From NCBI GenBank assembly GCA_965261105.1, contig CBDHCM010000006.1, positions 1,488,001-1,552,000 on the forward strand: a stretch of DNA of 64,000 nucleotides, read 5' to 3'. A model generated the notes under the pieces. That model did no database searches, was not told the origin of the DNA, and worked only from the letters and a program-made list of their open reading frames with translations. This stretch comes from Aldehydirespirator sp965261105 (GTDB lineage: Bacteria; Actinomycetota; Acidimicrobiia; Acidimicrobiales; Aldehydirespiratoraceae). A program made the position numbers and the translations under genes. Shown here one piece after another: positions 51,130 through 58,465 of the stretch (its first letter is position 1; every line of letters starts with the position of its first letter).

Positions 51130-51705
51130 TCAGGCGGTCCGTTGGTTGCGGATCCGGTCGGCCTCGTCCTGATCGAAGGTGAAGTGGGCCTCGGTGACGC
51201 TGTCGACGATGCCGGCGATGCGGCGGAAGGGCTTGGAGGTGTCCATGCGAAGCCCGGGCAGCCTCCGCAGGGCCTCCTGGAGCAGGATCTTGGTTTCCAG
51301 CCGGGCCAGCTCAGAGCCGAGGCAGTAGTGCGTGGCCCAGCCCAGGGCCAGATGACGGTTGGGCCAGCGCTCGGGATCGAAGGTGGATGGGTCGGACTGC
51401 CGGTGGCCGCCGTTGACGGCCTCGTCCCGATTGGCGGCCGCGAACCAAACCGCCAGCACGCTTCCCGCCGGCACCTCGAGATCCCCGAAACGCACGTCGG
51501 TGCGCACGTACAGCGGCTTCATCGGGAACGGCGTTCCGAAGCGGAGGACCTCCTCGGTCGCCCGCCGCAGCGCCTCGTCGTCGTGGATGCGGTCGCGGGC
51601 CCAGTCGAGCCTGTCGAACTCGGCCAGGTAGCAGAAGGCGTTGGCCAGGCTGGCCCCGGTGGTGTCGGTTCCGGCCGCGGTGAACCCGAAGAGATACCCG
51701 AGCAA
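51130..51705 (-). pseudogene. Cytochrome P450, C-terminal half only
   Basis: About 191 residues carry the I-helix AGTDTTG, the ExxR helix (EEVLRFG) and the haem-binding segment LGWATHYCLGSELARLE with the cysteine ligand. The roughly 200 N-terminal residues with the substrate-recognition helices are absent: the frame enters P450 sequence at ELLGYLFGFTAAG, just after about 30 unrelated residues, and an ABC ATPase gene ends 97 bases upstream. Haem may still be bindable, but a working monooxygenase is unlikely; a remnant is the simplest reading. Confidence 0.8.
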
Positions 51706-51802
51706 TTCCCGGGGGGCTCTCCCTTCGGTTCGAGGCTCGACGCGGCGCGGCGACTTCGGAGTCGGCGGGCTTCGATGGTAGGTGGCCCGCGACGGCCGGC
51801 AC

Positions 51803-53383
51803 TCAGCCGGTCTGGCTGCCTGCGCTCGCCCCGGCCCCGGCGGGAGAGCCCGCCTCCCCGCCGGCCATCAGCAGCCCGAGTCCCGCGACAGTGCAGTCGG
51901 CGCGGGGCACCACGGCGACGATCCGACCCTCGTACATCACCGCCACGTCGTCGGAGAGGGCCATCACCTCCTCGAGGTCCTCGGAGATGACCAGGATGGC
52001 CGTTCCCCTCTCCCGCTGAGCGACCAGGCGCTGGTGTATGTACTCCGCGGCGCCGATGTCGACGCCGCGGGTGGGCTGCGCGGCCAGCAGCACCGGCGGT
52101 TCGCCGTTAAGCTCCCGGGCCAGGATCAGCTTCTGGATGTTGCCCCCCGACAGCGAGCTCGTGGCGGTGGACAGGTCGGGCGTCTTGACCGCGTACTCCT
52201 CCACCAGGCTCTCGCCGTGGGTCCGGATCGCGTTGGTCCGCAGCACTCCGCGCCGGGAGAACCGGGAGTTGCTGTGGGCCAGCAGCATGAGATTCTCGGA
52301 CACGCTGAAGCTGCCGATGGCGCCGTCGCGCATGCGCTCCTCGGGGATGAAGGCCAGCCCGGCGTCGCGCACCCGCCTCGGCTCGGCCCCGGTGACGTCG
52401 GTGCCGTCGATCGACACGCTGCCGGCGGTGACGGGCCGCAGGCCGGAGATCGCCTCGGCCAGCTCGCGCTGGCCGTTGCCCGAGACGCCCGCGATGCCCA
52501 GGATGCGCCCGCCTCGCACGTCGACCTCCAGGTCCTTGACCGCCTCGGTGCCCCTGTCCCCGTTCACCGTGAGTCCCCGGATGCTGAGCCGCACTCCCCG
52601 GTCCTCGGTGTCGGCCATGTCCGGGGCCAGCTTCACGGGCCGGCCCACCATCATGTGGGCCAGCCCCTCGCGGTCGGTCTCGGCCGGAACGGTCGTGCCC
52701 ACCACGCTGCCGTCGCGCAGCACGGTGATCCGGTCGGCCAGGGCCAGCACCTCGTGGAGCTTGTGCGAGATGAACACCAGGCCCCGCCCGTCGTTGGCCA
52801 TCCGGCGCAGGGTTACGAACAGGTCGTCCACCTCACCGGGGGTCAGCACCGCGGTGGGCTCGTCCAGCACCAGCAGCCGGGCATCCCGCAGCAGGGCCTT
52901 GATGATCTCCACCCGCTGGCGCTCGCCCACCGCGAGCTGCCAGAGATAGGCGTCGGGCGGCACGTCGAGCCCGTAGGCCTCCGACAGCTCCACGATGCGG
53001 GCCCGCACCGTCGCGAGGTCGGGCCGGCCCGGCCGGCTCGACGACAGCCCGAGCGCCACGTTCTCGGTGACGGTGAGCGTCGGCACCAGCATGAAGTGCT
53101 GGTGGATCATGCCGATCCCCGCGGCGATGGCCGAGGCGGGCGACCGCACTCGCGAGCGTTCGCCGTTCAGGAAGATCTCGCCCCGGTCGGGCGCGTAGAG
53201 CCCGAACAGGATCTTCATGAGCGTGCTCTTGCCCGCCCCGTTCTCGCCCAAGAGGGCGTGTATCTCCCCGGACCGGACGTCGAGGTCGATCGAGTCGTTG
53301 GCGAGCACCCCGGGGAAGCGCTTGGTGATGCCGCGCATCTCCATCAGCGGCGTCTGGTCGCGCTCCCCCGAGGCGTTCGTCAT
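51803..53383 (-). CDS. ABC importer ATPase with two nucleotide-binding domains (second system)
   Basis: 526 residues: Walker A GENGAGKSTLMKIL, HQHFMLVPTLTV, LAVGERQRVEI signature region and LVLDEPTAVLTPGEV in domain 1; degenerate GVSGNGQREL, LSGGNIQKL and LAAQPTRGVD in domain 2. It is the same RbsA/NupO type as the ATPase at 43063 but clearly diverged. A dispersed repeat copy lies between it and the binding-protein gene. Confidence 0.94.
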   Translation of the reverse strand: MTNASGERDQTPLMEMRGITKRFPGVLANDSIDLDVRSGEIHALLGENGAGKSTLMKILFGLYAPDRGEIFLNGERSRVRSPASAIAAGIGMIHQHFMLVPTLTVTENVALGLSSSRPGRPDLATVRARIVELSEAYGLDVPPDAYLWQLAVGERQRVEIIKALLRDARLLVLDEPTAVLTPGEVDDLFVTLRRMANDGRGLVFISHKLHEVLALADRITVLRDGSVVGTTVPAETDREGLAHMMVGRPVKLAPDMADTEDRGVRLSIRGLTVNGDRGTEAVKDLEVDVRGGRILGIAGVSGNGQRELAEAISGLRPVTAGSVSIDGTDVTGAEPRRVRDAGLAFIPEERMRDGAIGSFSVSENLMLLAHSNSRFSRRGVLRTNAIRTHGESLVEEYAVKTPDLSTATSSLSGGNIQKLILARELNGEPPVLLAAQPTRGVDIGAAEYIHQRLVAQRERGTAILVISEDLEEVMALSDDVAVMYEGRIVAVVPRADCTVAGLGLLMAGGEAGSPAGAGASAGSQTG

Positions 53384-53423
53384 GAGATGGTCTCAAAGGC
53401 TCCGCGGATGCATGTCAAACCAT

Positions 53424-53540
53424 GCGGTGAAGCATGCTGTTTCCCGCTCTTGTTCGCTGCGCTCACGGGCCGCTCGGGCCACGGCCTCGCGGGGCGCCTC
53501 GTGAAGAGCTTCATGAACTGCTGCTTTCCGCTCGGCCTCT
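53424..53540 (+). repeat. Dispersed ~118-bp element, copy B
   Basis: It runs GCGGTGAAGC...TTCCCGCTCTTGTTCGCTGC...CGGGCCACGGCCTCGC...CTTCATGAACTGC...CCGCTCGGCCTCT. Both ends match copies A and C, and the middle is more like A (shared CTCGTGAA and TGAACTGC) than C. It lies between the second BMP gene and its ATPase gene. Confidence 0.88.
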
Positions 53541-53563
53541 GCAGCCGGTGTCCGGGAGCCGGC

Positions 53564-55741
53564 TCAGCCGACGCCGGTGGACAGCGAGCCGTCCTTGAAG
53601 CCCGCTACCGCGTCGTCGATGGCCGAGCGGGCCTCCGCCGACAGGTCGTAGGCGTCGTTGTACTCGATCACGAGTCCGCCGTTGGCGAAGTTGATCTCGT
53701 AGGAGTTGCCGCCGTAGGTGCCCCTCTGGACGTCGACCACGAGGTCGTCGAGCACGACGTCCCACCTGTAGACCTGGTTGGCCACGACGACCTCGGGGCC
53801 GACGGTGGTCTGGTTGGACTGGGTGCCGAACCACGGGATGCCGTTCTCGCGGGCGACGCCGATGGCGCCGACAGTCATCTGAGCGGTGCCGGTGAGCACG
53901 GCATGGCCGTTGTCGATGAACGACTGGGCGGCCTCCGCGGCGAGCTGCACGTCGGCGAAGGAGTCGGTGTAGACGGAGTTGGCGGTGCCGCCTCCGGCCT
54001 CCACACCGGCCTGGAACCCGTCCACGTACAGCTTGGCGTCGCCGACCTCGATCGGGCCGACGATCCCCACCGGGGAACCGTCGGCGATCACCGCGGCGGC
54101 GAGACCCAGGGCGTAGGCGCCCTCGTCGGAGGAGGTGGTGTAGGCCGAGATGTTGGCCTGGCCGAAGGTCTCCACCGAGGTGCCCCACGCGAAGGCGGTG
54201 TCGGGGAAGTCGGGAGCGATCGCCTCGAGGAGGCCTCCGTACTGGGAGCCGTGGGCGATGACCAGGTCGTAGCCTTCCTCGGCGTAGTCGCGCAGCGCCA
54301 GGCCGGCGTCCTCGACGATGAACAGGCCCGGTGACACCGCGACCTCGCTGAGCAGCCCGGCGGCCTCCATGCGGTGCAGGGCGTCGACGATGGACTGGCT
54401 GAAGGCCAGATCGTTCTCCGCGCTGGGAGTCACCACCGCAGCCCGCAGCGGCCCCGCGTCCATGAAGTTGGCAACGGCCGCGTCGGCGATGGCCCGCACG
54501 TCGGCGGGCAGGTCGTAGGCGTCGTTGTACTCGATCACGAGTCCGCCGTTGGCGAAGTTGATCTCGTAGGAGCTTCCGCCCATCTGGCCCGCCTGGATGT
54601 CGGCCACGAGGTCGTCGAGCACGACGTCCCACCTGTAGACCTGGTTGGCCACGACGACCTCGGGGCCGACGGTGGTCTGGTTGGACTGGGTGCCGAACCA
54701 CGGGATGCCGTTCTCGCGGGCGACGCCGATGGCGCCGACAGTCATCTGAGCGGTGCCGGTGAGCACGGCATGGCCGTTGTCGATGAACGACTGGGCGGCC
54801 TCCGCGGCGAGCTGCACGTCGGCGAAGGAGTCGGTGTAGACGGAGTTGGCGGTGCCGCCTCCGGCCTCCACACCGGCCTGGAACCCGTCCACGTACAGCT
54901 TGGCGTCGCCGACCTCGATCGGGCCGACGATCCCCACCGGGGAACCGTCGGCCAGCTTGGCCGCCATCAAGCCCATCACGTATGCGCCCTCGTCGGAGGA
55001 GGTGGTGTAGGCCGAGATGTTGGCCTGGCCGAAGGTCTCCACCGAGGTGCCCCACGCGAAGGCGGTGTCGGGGAAGTCGGGAGCGATCGCCTCGAGGAGG
55101 CCTCCGTACTGGGAGCCGTGGGCGATGACCAGGTCGTAGCCTTCCTCGGCGTAGTCGCGCAGCGCCAGGCCGGCGTCCTCGACGATGAACAGGCCCGGTG
55201 ACACCGCGACCTCGCTGAGCAGCCCGGCGGCCTCCATGCGGTGCAGGGCGTCGACGATGGACTGGCTGAAGGCCAGATCGTTCTCCGCGCTGGGAGTGAC
55301 CACCGCAGCCCGCAGCGGCCCCGCGTCCGTCGTCTCGGTGTCGTCAGTTTCGGCGGCGGCGGCGGCAGCAGCAGCCTCCTCAGCCGCGGCGGCAGCCGCG
55401 TCGGCCTCGGCCTGAGCGGCGGCGGCTTCGTCGCGGGCCGCTTGCAGTTGCGCCTCGAGCTCGGCGACGACCTCGGGGTCTACCGCCCCCTCGGCCTCAG
55501 CCATGGCGGCCGCGAGCGCCGCCTCGGCCTCCGCAGCCTTTGCAGCAGCATCCTCGGCCCTGGTGGCGGCGGCATCGGCGTCGGCCTGAGCCGCGGCGGC
55601 AGCCGCTTCGGCCTCGGCCTGAGCGGCGGCGGCATCGGCACCAGTGTCCGCAACGTCGGCGGCCTCGTCGTCGCCGCATGAGGCTGCGATCAGCCCGAAT
55701 ACGGCGAATACGACGACTAGCCATCGAAATCGTTTCATCAT
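53564..55741 (-). CDS. BMP-family substrate-binding lipoprotein with two tandem near-identical domains (second system)
   Basis: 725 residues: signal peptide with lipobox ending in Cys22 (LIAASC), an Ala/Glu/Asp-rich coiled-coil spacer (about 30-135), then two BMP domains beginning near residues 140 and 429, each starting DAGPLRAAVVTPSAENDLAFSQ. A single BMP protein is about 330 residues. The domains are identical except for three patches (VMGLMAAKL against ALGLAAAVI; VADIQAGQMGGS against VVDVQRGTYGGN; and the last 15-20 residues). It presumably delivers ligand to the neighbouring permeases. GGAGGG precedes the ATG pair at 55741/55738. Confidence 0.92.
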   Translation of the reverse strand: MMKRFRWLVVVFAVFGLIAASCGDDEAADVADTGADAAAAQAEAEAAAAAAQADADAAATRAEDAAAKAAEAEAALAAAMAEAEGAVDPEVVAELEAQLQAARDEAAAAQAEADAAAAAAEEAAAAAAAAETDDTETTDAGPLRAAVVTPSAENDLAFSQSIVDALHRMEAAGLLSEVAVSPGLFIVEDAGLALRDYAEEGYDLVIAHGSQYGGLLEAIAPDFPDTAFAWGTSVETFGQANISAYTTSSDEGAYVMGLMAAKLADGSPVGIVGPIEVGDAKLYVDGFQAGVEAGGGTANSVYTDSFADVQLAAEAAQSFIDNGHAVLTGTAQMTVGAIGVARENGIPWFGTQSNQTTVGPEVVVANQVYRWDVVLDDLVADIQAGQMGGSSYEINFANGGLVIEYNDAYDLPADVRAIADAAVANFMDAGPLRAAVVTPSAENDLAFSQSIVDALHRMEAAGLLSEVAVSPGLFIVEDAGLALRDYAEEGYDLVIAHGSQYGGLLEAIAPDFPDTAFAWGTSVETFGQANISAYTTSSDEGAYALGLAAAVIADGSPVGIVGPIEVGDAKLYVDGFQAGVEAGGGTANSVYTDSFADVQLAAEAAQSFIDNGHAVLTGTAQMTVGAIGVARENGIPWFGTQSNQTTVGPEVVVANQVYRWDVVLDDLVVDVQRGTYGGNSYEINFANGGLVIEYNDAYDLSAEARSAIDDAVAGFKDGSLSTGVG
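53642..55320. repeat. 867-bp tandem duplication inside the second BMP gene
   Basis: The DNA from about 53642 is repeated from 54509, with a period of 867 bp (289 codons). Long stretches, such as the roughly 400 bases around 53740-54100, are base-for-base identical, while the differences are packed into three short blocks. Confidence 0.93.
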
Positions 55742-55833
55742 GTCTGTTGTCCCTCCTGGGTACGGTCCCGAATCATCGGGCTTCCTTCATCGTGTGACTC
55801 TATGGCCTTGCGCTTTCGGATGCCGGGCTGCCG

Positions 55834-56769
55834 TCAGTGGCCTCTCACGAACGGCAGTGTGAGAGCGGCCGGTTGGTCGGCAGTGCGGCGGGCGATGACG
55901 ACGAGAGCGATGATGGTGAGGGCGGCGGGCGCCATCGTTGTGAAGCTGGAAGCGGCGCCCGTGACCAACCCCGCGGTCTTCCACTGATTGACCGTCGCGG
56001 TGACCAGCCCGTACAGCAGCGAGCCGGCCAGCACGCCCGTGGGCCGCCAAGCCCCGAAGTACACCAGCGCGATGGCGATGAAGCCGATCTGGTTGGTGAG
56101 GTTGTGCTGGAAGATCCCGATCTCGATGGCGAGAGCAGCCCCGGCCAGGCCGGCCAGCCCGTTGCCGGCGAGGATCGTTATGGCTCGCGTGCGGGCCACC
56201 GACACGCCCAGGCTGTCGGCCGCCTCGGGCGTCTCTCCGACGGCTCGGACGTTGAGCCCGAAGGTGGTGCGGTTCACGAGCAGGGTCAGCCCCGGCACGA
56301 GCAGCATCGACACGTAGACCAGCAGGTTGTGGTTGAAGAACATGTCGCCGATCTTGGGGATGTCGGACAGCAGCGGGACGGCCAGCTTGTCGAAGCTCGA
56401 GATGGGCAGCGGCGTGCCGACCCACTCGAGGAACAAGAGCTCGCTGATGCCCAGCCCGAACAGGAAGATGCCGATGCCGCTGATTCCCTGCTCGGCCCGG
56501 AACACGATCGTGACCGTGGCGTAGACGACCCCCATCAGCAGTCCGACTCCGATCCCGACCAGCAGGCCCACGACGATGCTGTCGGTCTTGAGCACGGCCC
56601 AGTACGAGAAGAATGCTCCCATCAGCATCACACCGTCCACGCCGAGGTTCAGCACGCCGCTGCGTTGGCTGAGCGTCTCGCCCAGGGCGGCCAACAGGTA
56701 CGGGGTGGCCAACCGCACGCCCGACGCGAAAGTGGCCACAGTGAACGTGACGGTTATGAAGTCGGTCAC
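55834..56769 (-). CDS. ABC importer permease, BMP/nucleoside-uptake type (second system, permease 2)
   Basis: 311 residues with BPD_transp_2 motifs GVLNLGVDGVMLMGAFFSYW, GISGIGIFLFGLG and GLNVRAVGETPEAADSLGV, the NupQ-like half. It overlaps the upstream permease by 4 bases. The order here is permease, permease, binding protein, ATPase, different from the first system. Confidence 0.92.
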   Translation of the reverse strand: MTDFITVTFTVATFASGVRLATPYLLAALGETLSQRSGVLNLGVDGVMLMGAFFSYWAVLKTDSIVVGLLVGIGVGLLMGVVYATVTIVFRAEQGISGIGIFLFGLGISELLFLEWVGTPLPISSFDKLAVPLLSDIPKIGDMFFNHNLLVYVSMLLVPGLTLLVNRTTFGLNVRAVGETPEAADSLGVSVARTRAITILAGNGLAGLAGAALAIEIGIFQHNLTNQIGFIAIALVYFGAWRPTGVLAGSLLYGLVTATVNQWKTAGLVTGAASSFTTMAPAALTIIALVVIARRTADQPAALTLPFVRGH

Positions 56770-57992
56770 GGCCCACTCTCCAAGTTGGATCTGGCCGAGG
56801 AGGCGTCCCCGCCGATCGAGGCGTCGGCTGTGCCGGGATCGGACGGCACTGCTTCATCGGTGGCTGCCGCTTCATGTTCGGCCGCATCTCCGGCTATCGA
56901 CATGAGGCGCGATATCCGCTCGCGCAGCGTGTTGCTGCTCACGACGAACACCACGATCAGGCCGTTGAGCCCGATCACCAGGGCCACCGGGATCTGGATG
57001 GCCCTCTGCATAGCGTTCGCCCCGACCAGCAGTCCCCCGAACAGGAACGCCGACGGGATCGTGAAGAGCGGGTGCAGGCCGCCGAACAGCGCGGCCACGA
57101 TGCCGTTGAAGCCGGCCGAGCCGGTGAAGCCGGTGGCGAAGCCCTCGGTCTGCAGGCGGTGCGTCTCGCTGCCGAACACCAGAGCGGCCCCGGCCAGACC
57201 GCACAGCGCGCCGCTGATGGTGAGCGCGAGCATGGTCATGCGCTTCACCGGCATACCCGCGTAGCGGGCCGCGGGCGCGCTGGCGCCCACGGCGCGCACC
57301 CGGTAGCCGGTGGTGGTCCGCCACAGGAAGAACCAGGTGACGCCGGCCGCGAGCAGGGCCACGACCACGCCCAGGTGCAGGCGGGTGCCCGATATCAACA
57401 CGGGCAGGTCGGCGTTCTCCGACAGGCGCCTTGTCTGGGGGATCCTGGTGCCGAGCTCGATCTGCCTGGGATCCATCAGCGGGGCCCGCAGCAAGTAGTT
57501 GAACAACTGCACCGCTACGAGGTTGAGCATGATGGTGGACAGGATCTCGTTCACGCCCAGGTAGGCCTTGAGCGCGCCGGGGATGCCGCCCCAGATGGCT
57601 CCGCCGACCAGCCCCATCAGCAGCACCAGCGGGATCAGCACTACCGACGGCAGATCGGGCACGGCCAGCGCGGTCATGGTGGACAGCAGCCCGCCGGCGA
57701 TTATCTGCCCCTCCCCGCCGATGTTGATCACCTTCGCCCGGAAGGCGACGCAAATACCGGTTCCCACGAGCAGCAGGGGCATGGCCTTCGCCGCCGACTC
57801 AGCTAGCTCCTCAGTGCCGCCGAACGCGCCGATGAGCAGTTCCTTGTAGCCCTCAAGCGGGTTCGCTCCCAGGCCGATGATCATGGCCGCGCCGATCAGC
57901 AGGGCCATCACCACGGCCGAGCCGCCGACCACGATCCCGCCGAGGCGCGCCAGAGTGCCGCGGCGCGAACGCACCCGGGAGAGTTTGGGCAT
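56766..57992 (-). CDS. ABC importer permease, BMP/nucleoside-uptake type (second system, permease 1)
   Basis: 408 residues with CVAFRAKVINIGGEGQIIAGGLLS, GVNEILSTIMLNLVAVQLF and GYRVRAVGASAPAARYAGM, the NupP-like half, plus an acidic C-terminal tail of about 45 residues. ATG 57992 (MPKLSRVRSRRG) is preferred over the in-frame TTG at 58028, because that TTG is the -35 box TTGACA. The first 8 codons are duplicated upstream. Confidence 0.92.
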   Translation of the reverse strand: MPKLSRVRSRRGTLARLGGIVVGGSAVVMALLIGAAMIIGLGANPLEGYKELLIGAFGGTEELAESAAKAMPLLLVGTGICVAFRAKVINIGGEGQIIAGGLLSTMTALAVPDLPSVVLIPLVLLMGLVGGAIWGGIPGALKAYLGVNEILSTIMLNLVAVQLFNYLLRAPLMDPRQIELGTRIPQTRRLSENADLPVLISGTRLHLGVVVALLAAGVTWFFLWRTTTGYRVRAVGASAPAARYAGMPVKRMTMLALTISGALCGLAGAALVFGSETHRLQTEGFATGFTGSAGFNGIVAALFGGLHPLFTIPSAFLFGGLLVGANAMQRAIQIPVALVIGLNGLIVVFVVSSNTLRERISRLMSIAGDAAEHEAAATDEAVPSDPGTADASIGGDASSARSNLESGP

Positions 57993-58119
57993 CCGTCTAT
58001 GTTTGACCGCGCACCGGCCCGGTGTCAATCACACCGGTTCTCTCAACGCACCCGGGAGAGTTTGGGCATCCGTCTATGTTTGACCGCGCACCGGCCCGGT
58101 GTCAATCACACCGGTTCTC
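57973..58119. repeat. 77-bp tandem duplication of the permease promoter and first codons
   Basis: The stretch ACCCGGGAGAGTTTGGGCAT...CACACCGGTTCTC occurs twice with a 77-bp offset (ATGs at 57992 and 58069, minus strand). The outer copy codes MPKLSRVR and then stops. Each copy includes TTGACA, the hexamer AAACAT and an inverted repeat CCGGTGT-CAATC-ACACCGG. Confidence 0.9.
57999..58028 (-). promoter_or_regulatory. Promoter of the second BMP importer operon, with operator-like palindrome
   Basis: On the minus strand TTGACA (58028-58023), an 18-base spacer and AAACAT (58004-57999) end 6 bases before ATG 57992, implying a leaderless transcript. The palindrome CCGGTGT...ACACCGG (58018-58036) overlaps the -35 box and is a candidate repressor site. 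An identical copy lies 77 bases upstream. Confidence 0.55.
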
Positions 58120-58153
58120 CTATTGACGTGCCCTGTCTTTCGGTCGCCGACGG

Positions 58154-58465
58154 TCATTGGGAGTCGGCGGATCCTTCCAGCAGATCGCCCGCAGTGGCCA
58201 GTACCTCGGCGAGCTTGGCGGTGTTGTCGTACACGGCCCGCAGGTAGTACTCGCTCACCGCCTCGTGGCCCGAGAACGGCGGCCGTCCCAGCGACCTGAC
58301 CAGCGCAGTGGGGTCGGTCGAGACCGTCACCTCCCGCACCGCGGGCAGCTTGGCGGCGGAGCCCCAGAAGTCGCCGGAGGTCTTCGCCGATCCCGCAGCG
58401 GTGCCCTTGCCCCTGCTCCGCCGGGAGCGCTTGCGGGCCGCGTCGGCGCCGTTGGCCGCGGTCAC
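58154..58465 (-). CDS. Small hypothetical protein coupled to the SNF2 helicase
   Basis: 103 residues: a basic N-terminal third (AARKRSRRSRGKGTAAG) and a mixed C-terminal part (FWGSAAKLPAVREVTVSTDPTALVRSLGRPPFSGHEAVSEYYLRAVYDNTAKLAEVL). GTG 58465 overlaps the helicase stop in GTGA, so it is translated with the helicase and may be its partner. In related actinobacteria the gene next to such helicases often encodes a SWIM zinc-finger protein, but no CxC motif is present here. Family not recognised. Confidence 0.65.
   Translation of the reverse strand: MTAANGADAARKRSRRSRGKGTAAGSAKTSGDFWGSAAKLPAVREVTVSTDPTALVRSLGRPPFSGHEAVSEYYLRAVYDNTAKLAEVLATAGDLLEGSADSQ

Noticed and set aside
51782..54334. Long plus-strand open frame (about 850 codons) across the second ABC ATPase and BMP genes
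   Set aside because: It is antisense to two genes with clear family motifs on the minus strand, and its product is low-complexity with no recognisable domain; a GC-bias shadow.
53511..55055. Arg/Gly-rich open frame on the minus strand within the BMP gene
   Set aside because: It is an alternative frame of the duplicated BMP coding region, and its apparent repeats only mirror the 867-bp duplication.
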